Translations under genes and position numbers: made by a program
Assembly (NCBI RefSeq): GCF_013912005.1
Contig: NZ_JACESB010000005.1
Coordinates: forward strand, 1-64,000
DNA from: Brevundimonas sp.
GTDB taxonomy: Bacteria > Pseudomonadota > Alphaproteobacteria > Caulobacterales > Caulobacteraceae
DNA: 64,000 nt
Direction: 5' to 3'
The notes under the pieces: model-generated
What the model saw: the letters and a program-made list of their open reading frames with translations, nothing else
The model's database searches: none
Told to the model about the DNA's origin: nothing
Shown here: one piece after another, positions 35,045 to 43,647 of the stretch
Position numbering within the stretch: position 1 is the first letter of the stretch
Layout: every line of letters starts with the position of its first letter

Positions 35045-35559
35045 CCGCCCTGCCCCGCCTCGCCCTCGTCGTCGCCCGGGCGCGCAACGGCGTCATCGGC
35101 CGGGACGGCGACCTGCCGTGGCGGCTGCGCTCGGACCTGCAGAGGTTCAAGGCCGTGACCATGGGCAAGCCGTGCGTGATGGGGCGGAAGACCTGGGAGA
35201 GCCTGCCGCTTAAGCCCCTGCCCGGTCGGCTGAACCTGGTCCTGTCCAAGGACGAGTCCTTCGAGCCGAAGGGGGCGGTCGCCTGCCTGACCCTGGACGA
35301 GGCGATCGAGATCGGCCGCGAGCAGGCCGTGGAGGACGGGGTCGACGAGGTCTGCGTCATCGGCGGCGCCGGCCTGTTCGCGGCGACCCTGCCGCGGGCG
35401 AAGCGGCTGTATCTGACGGAGGTCGACGCCGAGCCCGAGGGCGACGTGCTGTTCCCGCCGTTCGACGAGAGCGCCTGGGTCGAGGTATCGTCCGAAGCCG
35501 TGCCGCCCGGGGAGAAGGACGACCACGCCTTCGTCTTCCGCGTGCTGGAACGGCGCTGA
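35041..35559 (+). CDS. folA: Dihydrofolate reductase
   Basis: 172-residue DHFR. Conserved segments: ALVVARARNGVIGRDGDLPWRLRSDL (substrate and Met20-loop region with Asp of the WxxxxDL block), MGKPCVMGRKTWESLP (NADPH binding) and EVCVIGGAGLFA. The cluster with thyA makes functional sense because thymidylate synthesis oxidises folate to the FolA substrate. GTG 35041 overlaps the upstream stop (GTGA); the residues before it in the longer frame are not conserved. Confidence 0.95.
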   Translation: MTALPRLALVVARARNGVIGRDGDLPWRLRSDLQRFKAVTMGKPCVMGRKTWESLPLKPLPGRLNLVLSKDESFEPKGAVACLTLDEAIEIGREQAVEDGVDEVCVIGGAGLFAATLPRAKRLYLTEVDAEPEGDVLFPPFDESAWVEVSSEAVPPGEKDDHAFVFRVLERR

Positions 35560-35582
35560 GCCGAGGGAGAGAGAGACACGCC

Positions 35583-35903
35583 ATGCTGATCGTGACCACC
35601 AACGACGCGCCCGGCTACCGGGTGGTGAAGACCCTCGGGCTGGTGCGCGGCATCACCGTGCGCTCGCGCAACGTCATCTCCGACGCCATCGGCGGCCTGC
35701 AGTCGATGCTGGGCGGCCGGGTCGGGGCCTATGTCAAGCTGGCGGAGACCTCGCGCGCCGAGGCCTATGACGAGCTGGTGCAGCATGCGCAGGCGATGGG
35801 GGCCAACGCGGTCATCGGCATGCGCTACGAGGCCAACGAGATCATGGAAGGCGTGACCGAGGTGCTGGCCTACGGCACGGCCGTCGTGGTCGAGCCGGAA
35901 TAG
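35583..35903 (+). CDS. ybjQ: YbjQ family protein (UPF0145)
   Basis: 106-residue YbjQ/DUF74 protein. Typical: start MLIVTTNDAPGYRV, GLVRGITVRSRNVISDAIGGLQSMLGG, and AQAMGANAVIGMRYE. The family forms a pentameric beta-barrel of unknown function, once described as heavy-metal-binding. A GAGGGAGAGAGA purine tract gives a strong ribosome-binding site. It probably follows folA in the same unit (23-bp gap). Its end overlaps the orphan gene on the other strand by 34 bp. Confidence 0.9.
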   Translation: MLIVTTNDAPGYRVVKTLGLVRGITVRSRNVISDAIGGLQSMLGGRVGAYVKLAETSRAEAYDELVQHAQAMGANAVIGMRYEANEIMEGVTEVLAYGTAVVVEPE

Positions 35904-36922
35904 GCGTCGAGCTCGGCGACGAGGGCGTCGCGGGCAACCAGGTCTCCGATCAGCCGGCGCAGGTCGTGGATCTCGCCCTGCAGCCGGCTCCCGTCCGCCC
36001 CCAGGCGATCGAGGGCGTGGTGGTCGAGGCCCTCGTCCCAACCGTCGTTCGGGCCGAACAGGGCGTGGTGCAGGTCGAGCGGCGCCTCGGGCGGCGGCAG
36101 GAAGCGCCAGGCGGGCGGGGCGTCGTGGGTCAGGATCTGGTGTCTGGCCATGACGCTCACGAGGACGAACCACCAGAAGGGCGGCGCCTCGCCGGGGACT
36201 GCGATCCGGGCCCGGAGTTCGGCGGCGAGGCGGGCGACCCCCAGACCGGTCATGCGCATCGCAACGCCTGTGGCGTTCGGCGCATCGCTCCAGATCATCG
36301 GATACTGGTCGGCCCAGAACAGGTCGTGCAGCCGCTGACGCCCGGCCGGGCCGAGCAGTCCGACGCCCAGGATCACGCCGGCCATGCAGTCCGTGGACGG
36401 CCGCTCCGTGCGTCCGTCATCGACCAGGAAGCGGTCGAGCAGATCGGCGTCGCCGATCCAGCCGGCCAGCGCCGGCAGATACTCTGCGAACAGCGCGCGG
36501 CCGACGCAGGCGCCGACGGCCGCGCGAACCTCGTCCTCCATACCGGCGGGCGACAGATGGACCAGACCGTCGACGGCGGCGGGGGCGGAGTCCCAGTTCG
36601 GCTCACAGGCGTAGTGGAACAGCATCGGACGCGCCGGCTCCAGCCCCGCCCGGCCGAAGGCCCACAGCAGATCGACCGGCGCGCCGTCGATGAGACGCCC
36701 CGCCGCGACGAAGCGATCGTACAGTCGTTCCACCATGGCGGCGTCGCCGTGGCGGGCGACCGGATCGACCAGATCGCCATGGGTCGCCGGGTCGGCAAGC
36801 AGGGCGGGCAGCAGCGCCTCGGCATCGGCGCGGCCGCCTCGTCCGGAGACGACTTCGATCGCCGCGCCCCGCTCCAGCGGGCGCAGGGTCTCGGTCAGCA
36901 GGCGGCGGGTGGCTTCGAGCAT
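35870..36922 (-). CDS. Unrecognised helical-repeat-like protein
   Basis: 350-residue soluble protein that I cannot place in a family. The sequence is a succession of amphipathic helices, with no signal peptide, membrane helix or recognisable catalytic motif. Loosely repeated segments such as LVDPVARHGDAAMVERLYDR and LAGWIGDADLLDRFLVDDGR (both X-L-D-x-x-x-x-A/G-D-A-x-x-x-x-R/L) suggest an alpha-solenoid scaffold. The carboxy end is an acidic helix pair (about 300-345). It is convergent with ybjQ by a 34-bp overlap. ATG 36922 was used; TTG 36958 is possible. Confidence 0.6.
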   Translation of the reverse strand: MLEATRRLLTETLRPLERGAAIEVVSGRGGRADAEALLPALLADPATHGDLVDPVARHGDAAMVERLYDRFVAAGRLIDGAPVDLLWAFGRAGLEPARPMLFHYACEPNWDSAPAAVDGLVHLSPAGMEDEVRAAVGACVGRALFAEYLPALAGWIGDADLLDRFLVDDGRTERPSTDCMAGVILGVGLLGPAGRQRLHDLFWADQYPMIWSDAPNATGVAMRMTGLGVARLAAELRARIAVPGEAPPFWWFVLVSVMARHQILTHDAPPAWRFLPPPEAPLDLHHALFGPNDGWDEGLDHHALDRLGADGSRLQGEIHDLRRLIGDLVARDALVAELDAYSGSTTTAVP

Positions 36923-36982
36923 GGCGGCGGAAGCTAGACGGTCGACCGCCGGAGGCAAGCGGCCGTCAGCTTCCGGCAGGGC

Positions 36983-38062
36983 TCAGACGCCGAGCACGTC
37001 CGCCACCCGCGCCGCCACGACGGCGACGCGGCGCGCGACCTCCCCGTCCGGATCGGCGCTGACCAGCGGGCGCCCGGCGTCGCCGGCCTCGCGCACGGCG
37101 GCGTCCAGCGGCAGGTCGCCGAGGAAGGGCACGCCCAGCCGCTCCGCCTCGGCCCGCGCCCCGCCTTCGCCGAACACCGGGCCGGACATGTTCTCGATCA
37201 GGCCGAGGGTCGGGACCCCGACCTTTTCGAACAGCTTGTGGGCGCGGCGGGCGTCGGCCAGCGCCACCTCCTGCGGGGTGGAGACGATCACGGCGCCGTC
37301 GAGCGGCGTCTTCTGGATCAGGGTCAGCTGGACGTCGCCGGTGCCCGGCGGGAGGTCGACGACCAGCACGTCGAGCGGCGCGGCTTCGGTACCCCAGCGG
37401 GTCTGGGTCAGCATCTGGGTCAGGGCCTGGGAGGCCATGGGGCCGCGCCAGACCATGGCGTCGTCGGCCCCGGTCAGCAGGCCGACCGACATGACCTTCA
37501 GCCCGTGCGCGAGGTGCGGCTCCATGGCGCCGTCGACGTAGGCCGGCTTGCCGGAGACGCCGAGCATGGTCGGCATGGAGGGGCCGTAGACGTCGGCGTC
37601 CAGCACCCCGACCGAGAGGCCGCGGGCGGCGAGGGCGGCGGCGAGGTTGACGGCGACGGTCGACTTGCCGACCCCGCCCTTGCCCGAGGCGACGGCGAGC
37701 ACGCGGCGGACGTGCGCGGGGCGATCGGTCGGGACCGGGGCCCGCGGACGGGTCTGGTCGACGGCCTGCGGCGACAGCGACGCCGTGCGCCGCGGCGGGG
37801 CGGCCGCCGCCTCGGCCGTCAGCACCACGGAGACGCGGGCCATTCCCGGGAGGGCCTTCAGAGCCGCCTCGGCGGCGTCGCGCACCGGCGCATAGAGGGC
37901 GGCGTCGGCCGGCGCGACCTCGAGGGCGAAACCGGCGCGGTCGTCGGCCACCACCAGTCCCTGCACCAGCCCCGCCGTCGCCAGCCCCTGCCCGCTGCGG
38001 GGATCGATGACGCCGTCGAGGGCGGCGAGAACCTGGTCGCGGTCGAGGGGCGGTCGGGGCAC
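36983..38062 (-). CDS. apbC: Mrp/NBP35-type Fe-S cluster carrier ATPase
   Basis: 359-residue P-loop protein. An N-terminal MIP18/DUF59-like domain ([20 protein letters not shown]) precedes a Pro/Ala linker and the Mrp ATPase domain with deviant Walker [40 protein letters not shown] and [14 protein letters not shown]. ApbC/Mrp proteins carry and transfer Fe-S clusters to apo-enzymes; the usual C-terminal CPxC pair is absent (the family position reads NMSGPVFG), as in some alphaproteobacterial members. GTG 38062 is the start, with TGGAG upstream. Its 5' end faces miaA. Confidence 0.88.
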   Translation of the reverse strand: MPRPPLDRDQVLAALDGVIDPRSGQGLATAGLVQGLVVADDRAGFALEVAPADAALYAPVRDAAEAALKALPGMARVSVVLTAEAAAAPPRRTASLSPQAVDQTRPRAPVPTDRPAHVRRVLAVASGKGGVGKSTVAVNLAAALAARGLSVGVLDADVYGPSMPTMLGVSGKPAYVDGAMEPHLAHGLKVMSVGLLTGADDAMVWRGPMASQALTQMLTQTRWGTEAAPLDVLVVDLPPGTGDVQLTLIQKTPLDGAVIVSTPQEVALADARRAHKLFEKVGVPTLGLIENMSGPVFGEGGARAEAERLGVPFLGDLPLDAAVREAGDAGRPLVSADPDGEVARRVAVVAARVADVLGV

Positions 38063-38138
38063 GGGCGGACTCCATGGACTTGCCGCGTGGGCGGCGGGCG
38101 TTCTATCGCCGATATACCCCCTGCCCGCGAGCGCCGAT

Positions 38139-39017
38139 TTGCCCCGGAACACCTCCGCCCCGCCCGTGACCCTGCTCGCCGGCCCGACCGCCTCCGGCAA
38201 GTCGGCGCTGGCGATGCAGATGGCGCGGGAGACCGGCGCGGTGATCGTCAACGCCGACAGCCAGCAGCTGTACGCGGACCTGCGGGTTCTGACCGCCCGC
38301 CCCTCCCCGGAGGACGAGGCGGCGGTCGAGCACCGGCTCTACGGCGTGGCCGACGCCGCCGACGCCTGGTCCGTCGGTCGCTGGAGCCGCGCGGCGATGG
38401 CGGAGCTGGGCCGGATCGAGACCGGGCGGCCGGTGATCATTGTCGGGGGGACCGGACTTTATTTCACGGCCCTGACCAGGGGGCTGGCCGACATTCCTGA
38501 GGTGCCGGAAGAGGCGCGGGCGGCGGCGGCGGATGAGCTCGCCGGCTTCGGCGAGGCGGCGTTCCGCCGACGACTGGCCGAACTGGACCCGGCGGCCGAG
38601 GCGCGGATCGCGCCCGGCGACCGCCAGCGCCTCGTCCGCGCCATGGCGGTGGCGACGCACACCGGCCGGGCGCTCAGCGACTGGACGGCCGACACCAGGC
38701 CGCTGCTGGCGCCGGGCAGCTGGACCGGACGGGTGCTCGAACCGGACCGGGCGACGCTTTACGCCCGATGCGACGCCCGCGTCGGCCGGATGATCGAGGA
38801 CGGCGCGCTCGGGGAAGTCCGCGCCCTTCTGGCCCGTCGGCTGGACCCGGAGTCGCCGGTGATGAAGGCGGTGGGCGTGCGCGAGCTCGCCGCACATCTC
38901 GCCGGCCGCACAACGGCCGAGGAGGCGGCCGACGCCGTCCGGCAGGCCACCCGGAACTACGCCAAGCGTCAGCTGACGTGGTTCCGCAACCAGACGCCCG
39001 GATGGCGCCGGATGTAA
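38139..39017 (+). CDS. miaA: tRNA dimethylallyltransferase
   Basis: About 292-residue enzyme that adds a dimethylallyl group to A37 of UNN-decoding tRNAs. P-loop [34 protein letters not shown] (substrate pocket), [19 protein letters not shown] and the C-terminal [15 protein letters not shown] are diagnostic. The start is uncertain: TTG 38139 gives 292 residues, and GTG 38166, right before TLLAGPT, gives 283. It diverges from apbC. A conserved ATG is lacking, so low-efficiency initiation is possible. Confidence 0.9.
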   Translation: MPRNTSAPPVTLLAGPTASGKSALAMQMARETGAVIVNADSQQLYADLRVLTARPSPEDEAAVEHRLYGVADAADAWSVGRWSRAAMAELGRIETGRPVIIVGGTGLYFTALTRGLADIPEVPEEARAAAADELAGFGEAAFRRRLAELDPAAEARIAPGDRQRLVRAMAVATHTGRALSDWTADTRPLLAPGSWTGRVLEPDRATLYARCDARVGRMIEDGALGEVRALLARRLDPESPVMKAVGVRELAAHLAGRTTAEEAADAVRQATRNYAKRQLTWFRNQTPGWRRM

Positions 39018-39109
39018 CGCCGGCCGGGCCCGTCCGCGGCGCTGTCGGAACGCTGGCCGAACGGTGGAACTGCTGCTACTGTCGGTTGATCGTTACGCTG
39101 GAGAATGTC

Positions 39110-39376
39110 GTGCTCGTTTTTGCAATGGCCGCCTTGCTCGCGCTTTCGCAAGCGCAGACTCCCGCCCAGACCCCGGCCTCGCCTCCCCGGGAGGCGACAA
39201 GCAACCGCCCCGCCGACGGGGTGATCTGCCGCCGCGAGAGGATCGTGGGCTCCAACCGTTCGCAAAGGATCTGCACGACCTCGCGTGAACGCCAGCTCGC
39301 CGAGGACGGCGCCCAGCGGACCCTGGAGCGTCACTCGTCGGCCCCGCAGACCTGCGACGATCCGGCCCGATGCTGA
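39110..39376 (+). CDS. Small exported CR..GSR..C protein, copy 1
   Basis: 88-residue exported protein. From GTG 39110 (GGAG six bases upstream) it has a short signal (MLVFAMAALLALSQA) and a Pro/Thr/Ala linker. The core pattern is CRRERIVGSNRSQRIC at about residues 40-55, then a Thr and a charged helix. Two later cysteines sit near the C-terminus (CDDPARC). The two downstream genes share the core, so this is the first of three paralogues. It overlaps the next start by 7 nt, indicating coupled translation. Role unknown. Confidence 0.72.
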   Translation: MLVFAMAALLALSQAQTPAQTPASPPREATSNRPADGVICRRERIVGSNRSQRICTTSRERQLAEDGAQRTLERHSSAPQTCDDPARC

Positions 39377-39663
39377 TCGCCCTCCTCGCCGCCGCCGTTC
39401 TCCAGCAGGCTTCGACGCCGGCGGCGCCCGAGGCCGGCGCGCCGGCGGCGGTCTCCGCTTCTGCGGCTCCCGCGCCGAACGAGGACGAGGCCCTCGACCG
39501 CCAGGTCTGCCGCAGGGAAGCGGTCGTCGGCAGCCGGTTCAACAGCCGCGTCTGCATGACCCGGCGTGAGTGGAACCAGCGCCGGGAGGAGTCCCGGCGG
39601 CTCGCCCACCGGCTGGAAAGCGCCAACGCCAATCGCAACCGCCAGACCGCGCCCGGGCACTGA
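39370..39663 (+). CDS. Small exported CR..GSR..C protein, copy 2
   Basis: 97-residue protein with signal MLIALLAAAVLQQAS and an Ala/Pro linker. The core is CRREAVVGSRFNSRVC (about 47-62) followed by MTRREWNQRREESRR and a basic helix. It shares C-R-R-E-x-x-V-G-S with copy 1 and the C-x-T-x-x-E-W helix with copy 3. Two Cys about 15 apart suggest one disulfide in the periplasm. No enzyme motif is seen. Confidence 0.75.
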   Translation: MLIALLAAAVLQQASTPAAPEAGAPAAVSASAAPAPNEDEALDRQVCRREAVVGSRFNSRVCMTRREWNQRREESRRLAHRLESANANRNRQTAPGH

Positions 39664-39773
39664 CGGCGTCGCCGACGTCCGACGTCAGCTTGCACAACCG
39701 CGTTACCCTGGGTTGACTCCCGCCTCGCGCGGGAAGACGCTGCCTGTGTCCTGAAGACCGGGAAAGGCCCGCC

Positions 39774-40034
39774 ATGATCATCGTCGCCTTCGCCGCCGCC
39801 CTCCTCGTCCCGCAGAACGCGGCGCCCCAGCCGGCGGCCTCCTCCCTGGAGAGCCCGGGCCAGCGGACCATCTGTCGAAAGGAGCCGGGATCCGGCACCC
39901 GGCTCAAGGTCAGCGTCTGCCTGACCGCAGAAGAATGGGCTGAACGGATCGAAGCGGCGGAGCGTGATCGCCCGCACCTCCGGCCGACGATCGACAATCG
40001 TCGCCCCGGCCGCGGGCCCGGGCGGCCGCGCTGA
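39774..40034 (+). CDS. Small exported CR..GSR..C protein, copy 3
   Basis: 86-residue protein with signal MIIVAFAAALLVPQN. Core CRKEPGSGTRLKVSVC (about 34-49), then LTAEEWAERIEAAERDR and a basic Pro-rich tail. It is separated from copy 2 by 110 bp and ends 39 bp before the tmRNA gene. Of the three, it most resembles the short proteins common in Sphingomonadales and Caulobacterales, whose function is not known. Confidence 0.72.
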   Translation: MIIVAFAAALLVPQNAAPQPAASSLESPGQRTICRKEPGSGTRLKVSVCLTAEEWAERIEAAERDRPHLRPTIDNRRPGRGPGRPR

Positions 40035-40061
40035 CCCCTTCAATTTCCGGGCGCCCCGGCC

Positions 40062-40067
40062 TATATT
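40062..40067 (+). promoter_or_regulatory. Probable -10 element of ssrA
   Basis: TATATT (40062-40067) sits about 6-10 bp before the inferred 5' end of the tmRNA precursor. A weak TTCAAT (40039-40044) lies 17 bp upstream as a possible -35 element. The match is moderate but well positioned for a stable-RNA promoter. Confidence 0.5.
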
Positions 40068-40072
40068 GGCTT

Positions 40073-40360
40073 CGTCCGGGTCCGCCCGGACTATGGCGAT
40101 AAACGCGCTTGCAATAAGCGGACCGGACCCGGGTGCGATTCCCGGCGGCTCCACCAATCTCTTCCCGTGTCATCGGCGGGCGAGCATGGGGCCGACTAGC
40201 ATCGACGGACGTGTAAAGAGGTTGCTTTCGCCCGTCCTGGCCCACCGTATCGGGCCATTAAACTACCTGCGAACGATAACTTCGCTGGAGAAGTCGCTCT
40301 CGCCGCGTAATGCGGTTCGGGTGATTTCGAACTCTTAAGTCCTCGGGGTTCAGATCCCGG
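40073..40360 (+). ncRNA. ssrA: Two-piece, circularly permuted tmRNA (ssrA)
   Basis: The acceptor piece comes first. It has a CCGGG-loop-CCCGG T-arm (40129-40145), acceptor strand CGGCTCC (40146-40152), A and encoded CCA (40153-40156). The coding piece follows after a 31-nt spacer, from GGGGCCG at 40188. GGGGCCG and CGGCTCC pair as a 7-bp acceptor stem with the G3-U70 wobble that alanyl-tRNA synthetase requires. The ATCGACGG near 40201 and the tag frame at 40269-40310 are tmRNA hallmarks. This order (3' part upstream of 5' part) is the permuted alphaproteobacterial form, processed into two RNAs. Outer ends are approximate. sspB lies directly downstream. Confidence 0.93.
40269..40310 (+). other. 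tmRNA proteolysis-tag reading frame
   Basis: Codons GCG AAC GAT AAC TTC, then on to GCC GCG TAA, encode ANDNFAGEVALAA. With the alanine delivered by tmRNA itself the tag added to stalled proteins is AANDNFAGEVALAA. The N-terminal AANDNFA part is the SspB-binding region in alphaproteobacteria and the C-terminal LAA is the ClpX degron. A stem (GGTTCG with CGAACT) follows the stop. Confidence 0.93.
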
Positions 40361-40472
40361 GGCGGGGCCTGCCGGGAGCCTGCCAACAGAATCCCGGCGC
40401 TTTACCTTCCCGCCATCTTCCGCCCGCCCGCTCGCGCGGCTACACCGTCGGCTGAACAGCCGAGGCGCCCGA

Positions 40473-40955
40473 ATGGCCGAAGAGACGCCCCCCGTCGACG
40501 AGATGCACTACGAGCAGCTGGCGCAGGACGCCCTGCGCGGGGTGATCCGCGCCGCGCTGGAGAGGGCCGCGGGGCCGGACGGCATCCCCGGCGCGCACCA
40601 CTTCTACATCACCTTCCGCACCCGGGCGCCGGGCGTCAGCGTGCCGCCGGACATCCTCGCGAAGTACCCCGAGGAAATGACGGTGGTGCTGCAGCACCAG
40701 TACTGGGACCTGAAGGTCGAGCCGAACCGCTTCTCGGTCATGCTGAAGTTCGGCGGCATGCCGAAGGTGCTGGCCATGCCCTACGCGGCGGTGACCCGGT
40801 TCTACGATCCGTCGGTGCAGTTCCTGCTGCAGTTCGAGACGCCCGTCGAGCTCGAGGCGGCCGAGGAAGAGCCGGCCCCGGAGCCGGACAGCCCGCCGCC
40901 GTCGGGCGACGATGGCCCCAAGGTGGTCTCGCTGGACCAGTTCCGGAAGAAGTAG
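40473..40955 (+). CDS. sspB: ClpXP adaptor SspB, alpha type
   Basis: 160-residue adaptor that tethers ssrA-tagged proteins to ClpXP. The substrate-binding domain shows HYEQLAQDALRGVIR (12-26), HHFYITFRTRAPGVSVP and LQHQYWDLKVEPNRFSVMLKFGG. A flexible acidic linker (about 130-148) leads to the ClpX-binding tail KVVSLDQFRKK (150-160), the short peptide that docks on the ClpX N-domain. The gene is the next one after ssrA on the same strand, a direct functional neighbour. No strong start other than ATG 40473 exists. Confidence 0.93.
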   Translation: MAEETPPVDEMHYEQLAQDALRGVIRAALERAAGPDGIPGAHHFYITFRTRAPGVSVPPDILAKYPEEMTVVLQHQYWDLKVEPNRFSVMLKFGGMPKVLAMPYAAVTRFYDPSVQFLLQFETPVELEAAEEEPAPEPDSPPPSGDDGPKVVSLDQFRKK

Positions 40956-41011
40956 GGCCTTCCCCTCTCCGCCGGCGGGGCTAACATCCCCGCGAGCGAA
41001 CGAGGGTGGGC

Positions 41012-41749
41012 ATGAGGGGTGTCCTGATCCTGTGGCTGGCCGCGGCGTTCTGCGGGACGCCGACGGCCGCAGCGGCCGGCGGCGGCGGCCGCTTCGCCGG
41101 CTGGACGGCGGCCATCGTCCAGGCCGACTGGCGGGACGGGCGGGGCCGGCCGATCGAGGCCTTCGACAACGCGCGCCGGGATCTCGTGGAGGCGTTTCTG
41201 CGCGCCGGTTTCGCGCGCGAGACGATGGTCGACGTCTCACTGAAGAACGCTCCGCCGCAGCGGGCGCTGCAGGACCTGCAGGAGACGGCGGCGCTGGGGA
41301 CCCGCGGCTGCCTCCTGTACTTCACCTCACACGGCGCGCCGGATCATCTGGTGTTCGGCGAGACCGAGATGACGCCCGATGTGATGGCCAACCTGGTGCG
41401 CGGAACCTGCGGCGCACGGCCGACCGTGGTGATCGTTTCCGCCTGCTATTCCGGCCAGTTCGTCAACGCCCTCGAGGGGTCGAACCGGATGGTGCTGACG
41501 GCCGCCCGCCGCGACCGCACCTCGTTCGGCTGCGGCGCCGATGAACGGTACCCATGGTTCGACGGCTGCGTGCTGGAGAGCCTGCCGGCCGCCGCCGACT
41601 TCCTCGCCCTCGCCGCCGGCGCGCGCGCCTGCGTGGCGCGCAAGGAGGCCGAGGCGGGCGTGGCCCTGCCGTCCGAGCCGCAGCTGTTCGTCGGGGCCGA
41701 GATGCAGCTGCGCCTGCCGACGCTGCGCTTCGAGCGACCCGCGTCCTGA
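41012..41749 (+). CDS. Exported C13 (legumain/caspase-like) peptidase
   Basis: 245-residue protein with a signal peptide (RGVLILWLAAAFCGTPTAAA, about 2-22). The caspase-haemoglobinase fold is visible as YFTSHGAPD with His107 and VIVSACYSGQF with Cys145, the C13 catalytic dyad. A YPWFDGCVLES strand follows. Legumain-type enzymes prefer asparaginyl bonds; the substrate here is unknown. ATG 41012 was taken because GAGGGTGGG precedes it. It follows sspB by 56 bp and its stop lies 4 bp from the convergent RusA-like gene. Confidence 0.82.
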   Translation: MRGVLILWLAAAFCGTPTAAAAGGGGRFAGWTAAIVQADWRDGRGRPIEAFDNARRDLVEAFLRAGFARETMVDVSLKNAPPQRALQDLQETAALGTRGCLLYFTSHGAPDHLVFGETEMTPDVMANLVRGTCGARPTVVIVSACYSGQFVNALEGSNRMVLTAARRDRTSFGCGADERYPWFDGCVLESLPAAADFLALAAGARACVARKEAEAGVALPSEPQLFVGAEMQLRLPTLRFERPAS

Positions 41750-41753
41750 GCGT

Positions 41754-42116
41754 TCAGCTCCCGCCGCGCCGGGGGAAGCAGCGGATGGCGATCCGCTCGC
41801 GCTCCCCTTCCCGGCGCTCGACCAGCAGCCGCGCCACCTGGGCGTCGTCGTGGAACAGGTAGCCCTTGATCGCGTCGAGCAGCGCCTTGGCGAGGTTGTC
41901 GAGGTCGATGTGCGGCGGCTCGCCGACGTGCTCCATCACGATCTCGACGGTGAAGTCGCCCCACGACGGCCGCGAGCTCCACTCCTTGCGCATGAATTCG
42001 TAGACCAGCGGCTTGTAGTATTTGGCCTGGGTGGTGAGGCCGTCGATGGTGATCTCGACCGCCTCCCCGCTCTCGCGCGCCCGAACCTTGCCTGAGCCGA
42101 TCCAGCCGGGGGTCAT
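41754..42116 (-). CDS. RusA-like Holliday junction endonuclease
   Basis: 120-residue RusA-fold protein. Core [26 protein letters not shown] holds the conserved Asp residues (D-x-D...D with later D-D) that bind Mg2+ in RusA, plus K in DNLAK. N-terminal [21 protein letters not shown] is normal for the family. RusA genes are usually phage-derived, but no other phage gene is near, so it appears to be a resident homologue. ATG 42116 is used; an in-frame ATG at 42170 lies in the fumC upstream region. Confidence 0.82.
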   Translation of the reverse strand: MTPGWIGSGKVRARESGEAVEITIDGLTTQAKYYKPLVYEFMRKEWSSRPSWGDFTVEIVMEHVGEPPHIDLDNLAKALLDAIKGYLFHDDAQVARLLVERREGERERIAIRCFPRRGGS

Positions 42117-42202
42117 GCGTCGCTCCGCCGCGAGCTTGCCCGCCCGCGGCTCCGTGCTACACCGCCGCACATCCTCCCGCCACGCCTGAAGAGCCTGCCG
42201 AC

Positions 42203-43594
42203 ATGAGCACCGTCCGCACCGAATCCGACACCTTCGGCCCGATCGAGGTCGCCGCCGACCGCTACTGGGGGGCGCAGGCGCAGCGCTCGCTGGGCAACTT
42301 CCGGATCGGCTGGGAGAAGCAGCCGCTGCCGATCGTGCGGGCGCTCGGGATCGTCAAGCGGGCCGCGGCCGAGACCAACATGGCGCTGGGCAAGCTGGAC
42401 CGCACCCTGGGCGAGACCATCGTGGCCGCCGCCCAGGAGGTGATCGACGGCAAGCTGAACGACCACTTCCCGCTGGTGGTCTGGCAGACCGGCTCGGGCA
42501 CCCAGTCGAACATGAACGCCAACGAGGTGATCTCGAACCGGGCGATCGAGATGCTGGGCGGCGAGATGGGCTCCAAGAAGCCGGTCCACCCCAACGACCA
42601 CGTCAACATGAGCCAGTCGTCGAACGACACCTTCCCGACGGCCATGCACGTGGCCTGCGCCGAGCAGGTGGCCAACGACCTGATCCCGGCCCTGAAGCAC
42701 CTTCACGCCGCGCTGGACGCCAAGGCGAAGGCCTGGGACCACATCATCAAGATCGGCCGCACCCACACCCAGGACGCCACGCCGCTGACCCTCGGCCAGG
42801 AGTTCTCGGGCTATGCGCAGCAGGTCGCCAACGGCATCGAGCGCATCGAGCAGACGCTGCCGAAGCTGATGGAGCTGGCCCAGGGCGGCACGGCGGTCGG
42901 CACCGGGCTGAACGCCCCGGTCGGCTTCGCCGAACAGGTGGCCGAGCGGATCGCCGCCATCACCGGCCTGCCCTTCACCACCGCGCCCAACAAGTTCGAG
43001 GCCCTGGCGGCGCACGACGCCATGGTGTTCAGCCACGGGGCGATCAACACGGTGGCCGCCTCGCTGTTCAAGATCGCCAACGACATCCGCTTCCTCGGCT
43101 CGGGCCCCCGCGCCGGCCTCGGCGAACTGGCCCTGCCGGAGAACGAGCCGGGCAGCTCCATCATGCCGGGCAAGGTCAATCCGACCCAGTCCGAAGCCCT
43201 GACCCAGGTGTGCGTGCAGGTGTTCGGCAACCACGCCGCCCTGACCTTCGCCGGCTCGCAGGGCCATTTCGAGCTGAACGTCTACAATCCGGTGATGGCC
43301 TACAACTTCCTGCAGTCGGTGCGCCTGCTGGCCGACGCGGCGATCAGCTTCACCGACAACTGCGTGGTCGGCATCGAGCCGCGCGAGGACAACATCCGGC
43401 GGGGGCTGGAGAACAGCCTGATGCTGGTGACGGCGCTGAACGGCAAGCTCGGTTACGACGCCTGCGCGAAGATCGCCAAGACGGCCCACAGGAACGGCAC
43501 CACCCTGCGCGAGGAGGCCGTCGGCGGCGGCTATCTGACGAACGAGGAGTTCGACGAATGGGTCCGGCCGGAGAAGATGATCTCGCCGCAGTGA
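42203..43594 (+). CDS. fumC: Fumarate hydratase class II
   Basis: 463-residue homotetrameric, iron-independent fumarase of the TCA cycle (fumarate to malate). [19 protein letters not shown] (about 96-114), [21 protein letters not shown] and the superfamily signature [13 protein letters not shown] (about 318-330) are exact. Length and the C-terminal KMISPQ end are typical. It is divergent from the RusA-like gene and monocistronic; a CcdA gene follows 53 bp downstream. Confidence 0.97.
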   Translation: MSTVRTESDTFGPIEVAADRYWGAQAQRSLGNFRIGWEKQPLPIVRALGIVKRAAAETNMALGKLDRTLGETIVAAAQEVIDGKLNDHFPLVVWQTGSGTQSNMNANEVISNRAIEMLGGEMGSKKPVHPNDHVNMSQSSNDTFPTAMHVACAEQVANDLIPALKHLHAALDAKAKAWDHIIKIGRTHTQDATPLTLGQEFSGYAQQVANGIERIEQTLPKLMELAQGGTAVGTGLNAPVGFAEQVAERIAAITGLPFTTAPNKFEALAAHDAMVFSHGAINTVAASLFKIANDIRFLGSGPRAGLGELALPENEPGSSIMPGKVNPTQSEALTQVCVQVFGNHAALTFAGSQGHFELNVYNPVMAYNFLQSVRLLADAAISFTDNCVVGIEPREDNIRRGLENSLMLVTALNGKLGYDACAKIAKTAHRNGTTLREEAVGGGYLTNEEFDEWVRPEKMISPQ

Positions 43595-43647
43595 TCGACC
43601 ACCCCCGGTTGGTGGCGAGCCTGCGGTTTTCGAGGTAGCCTCGCGCC

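Noticed and set aside
39964-40338. 124-codon open frame across the region before sspB
   Set aside because: It is an artefact over the tmRNA gene, whose acceptor stem, CCA and tag frame explain the sequence.
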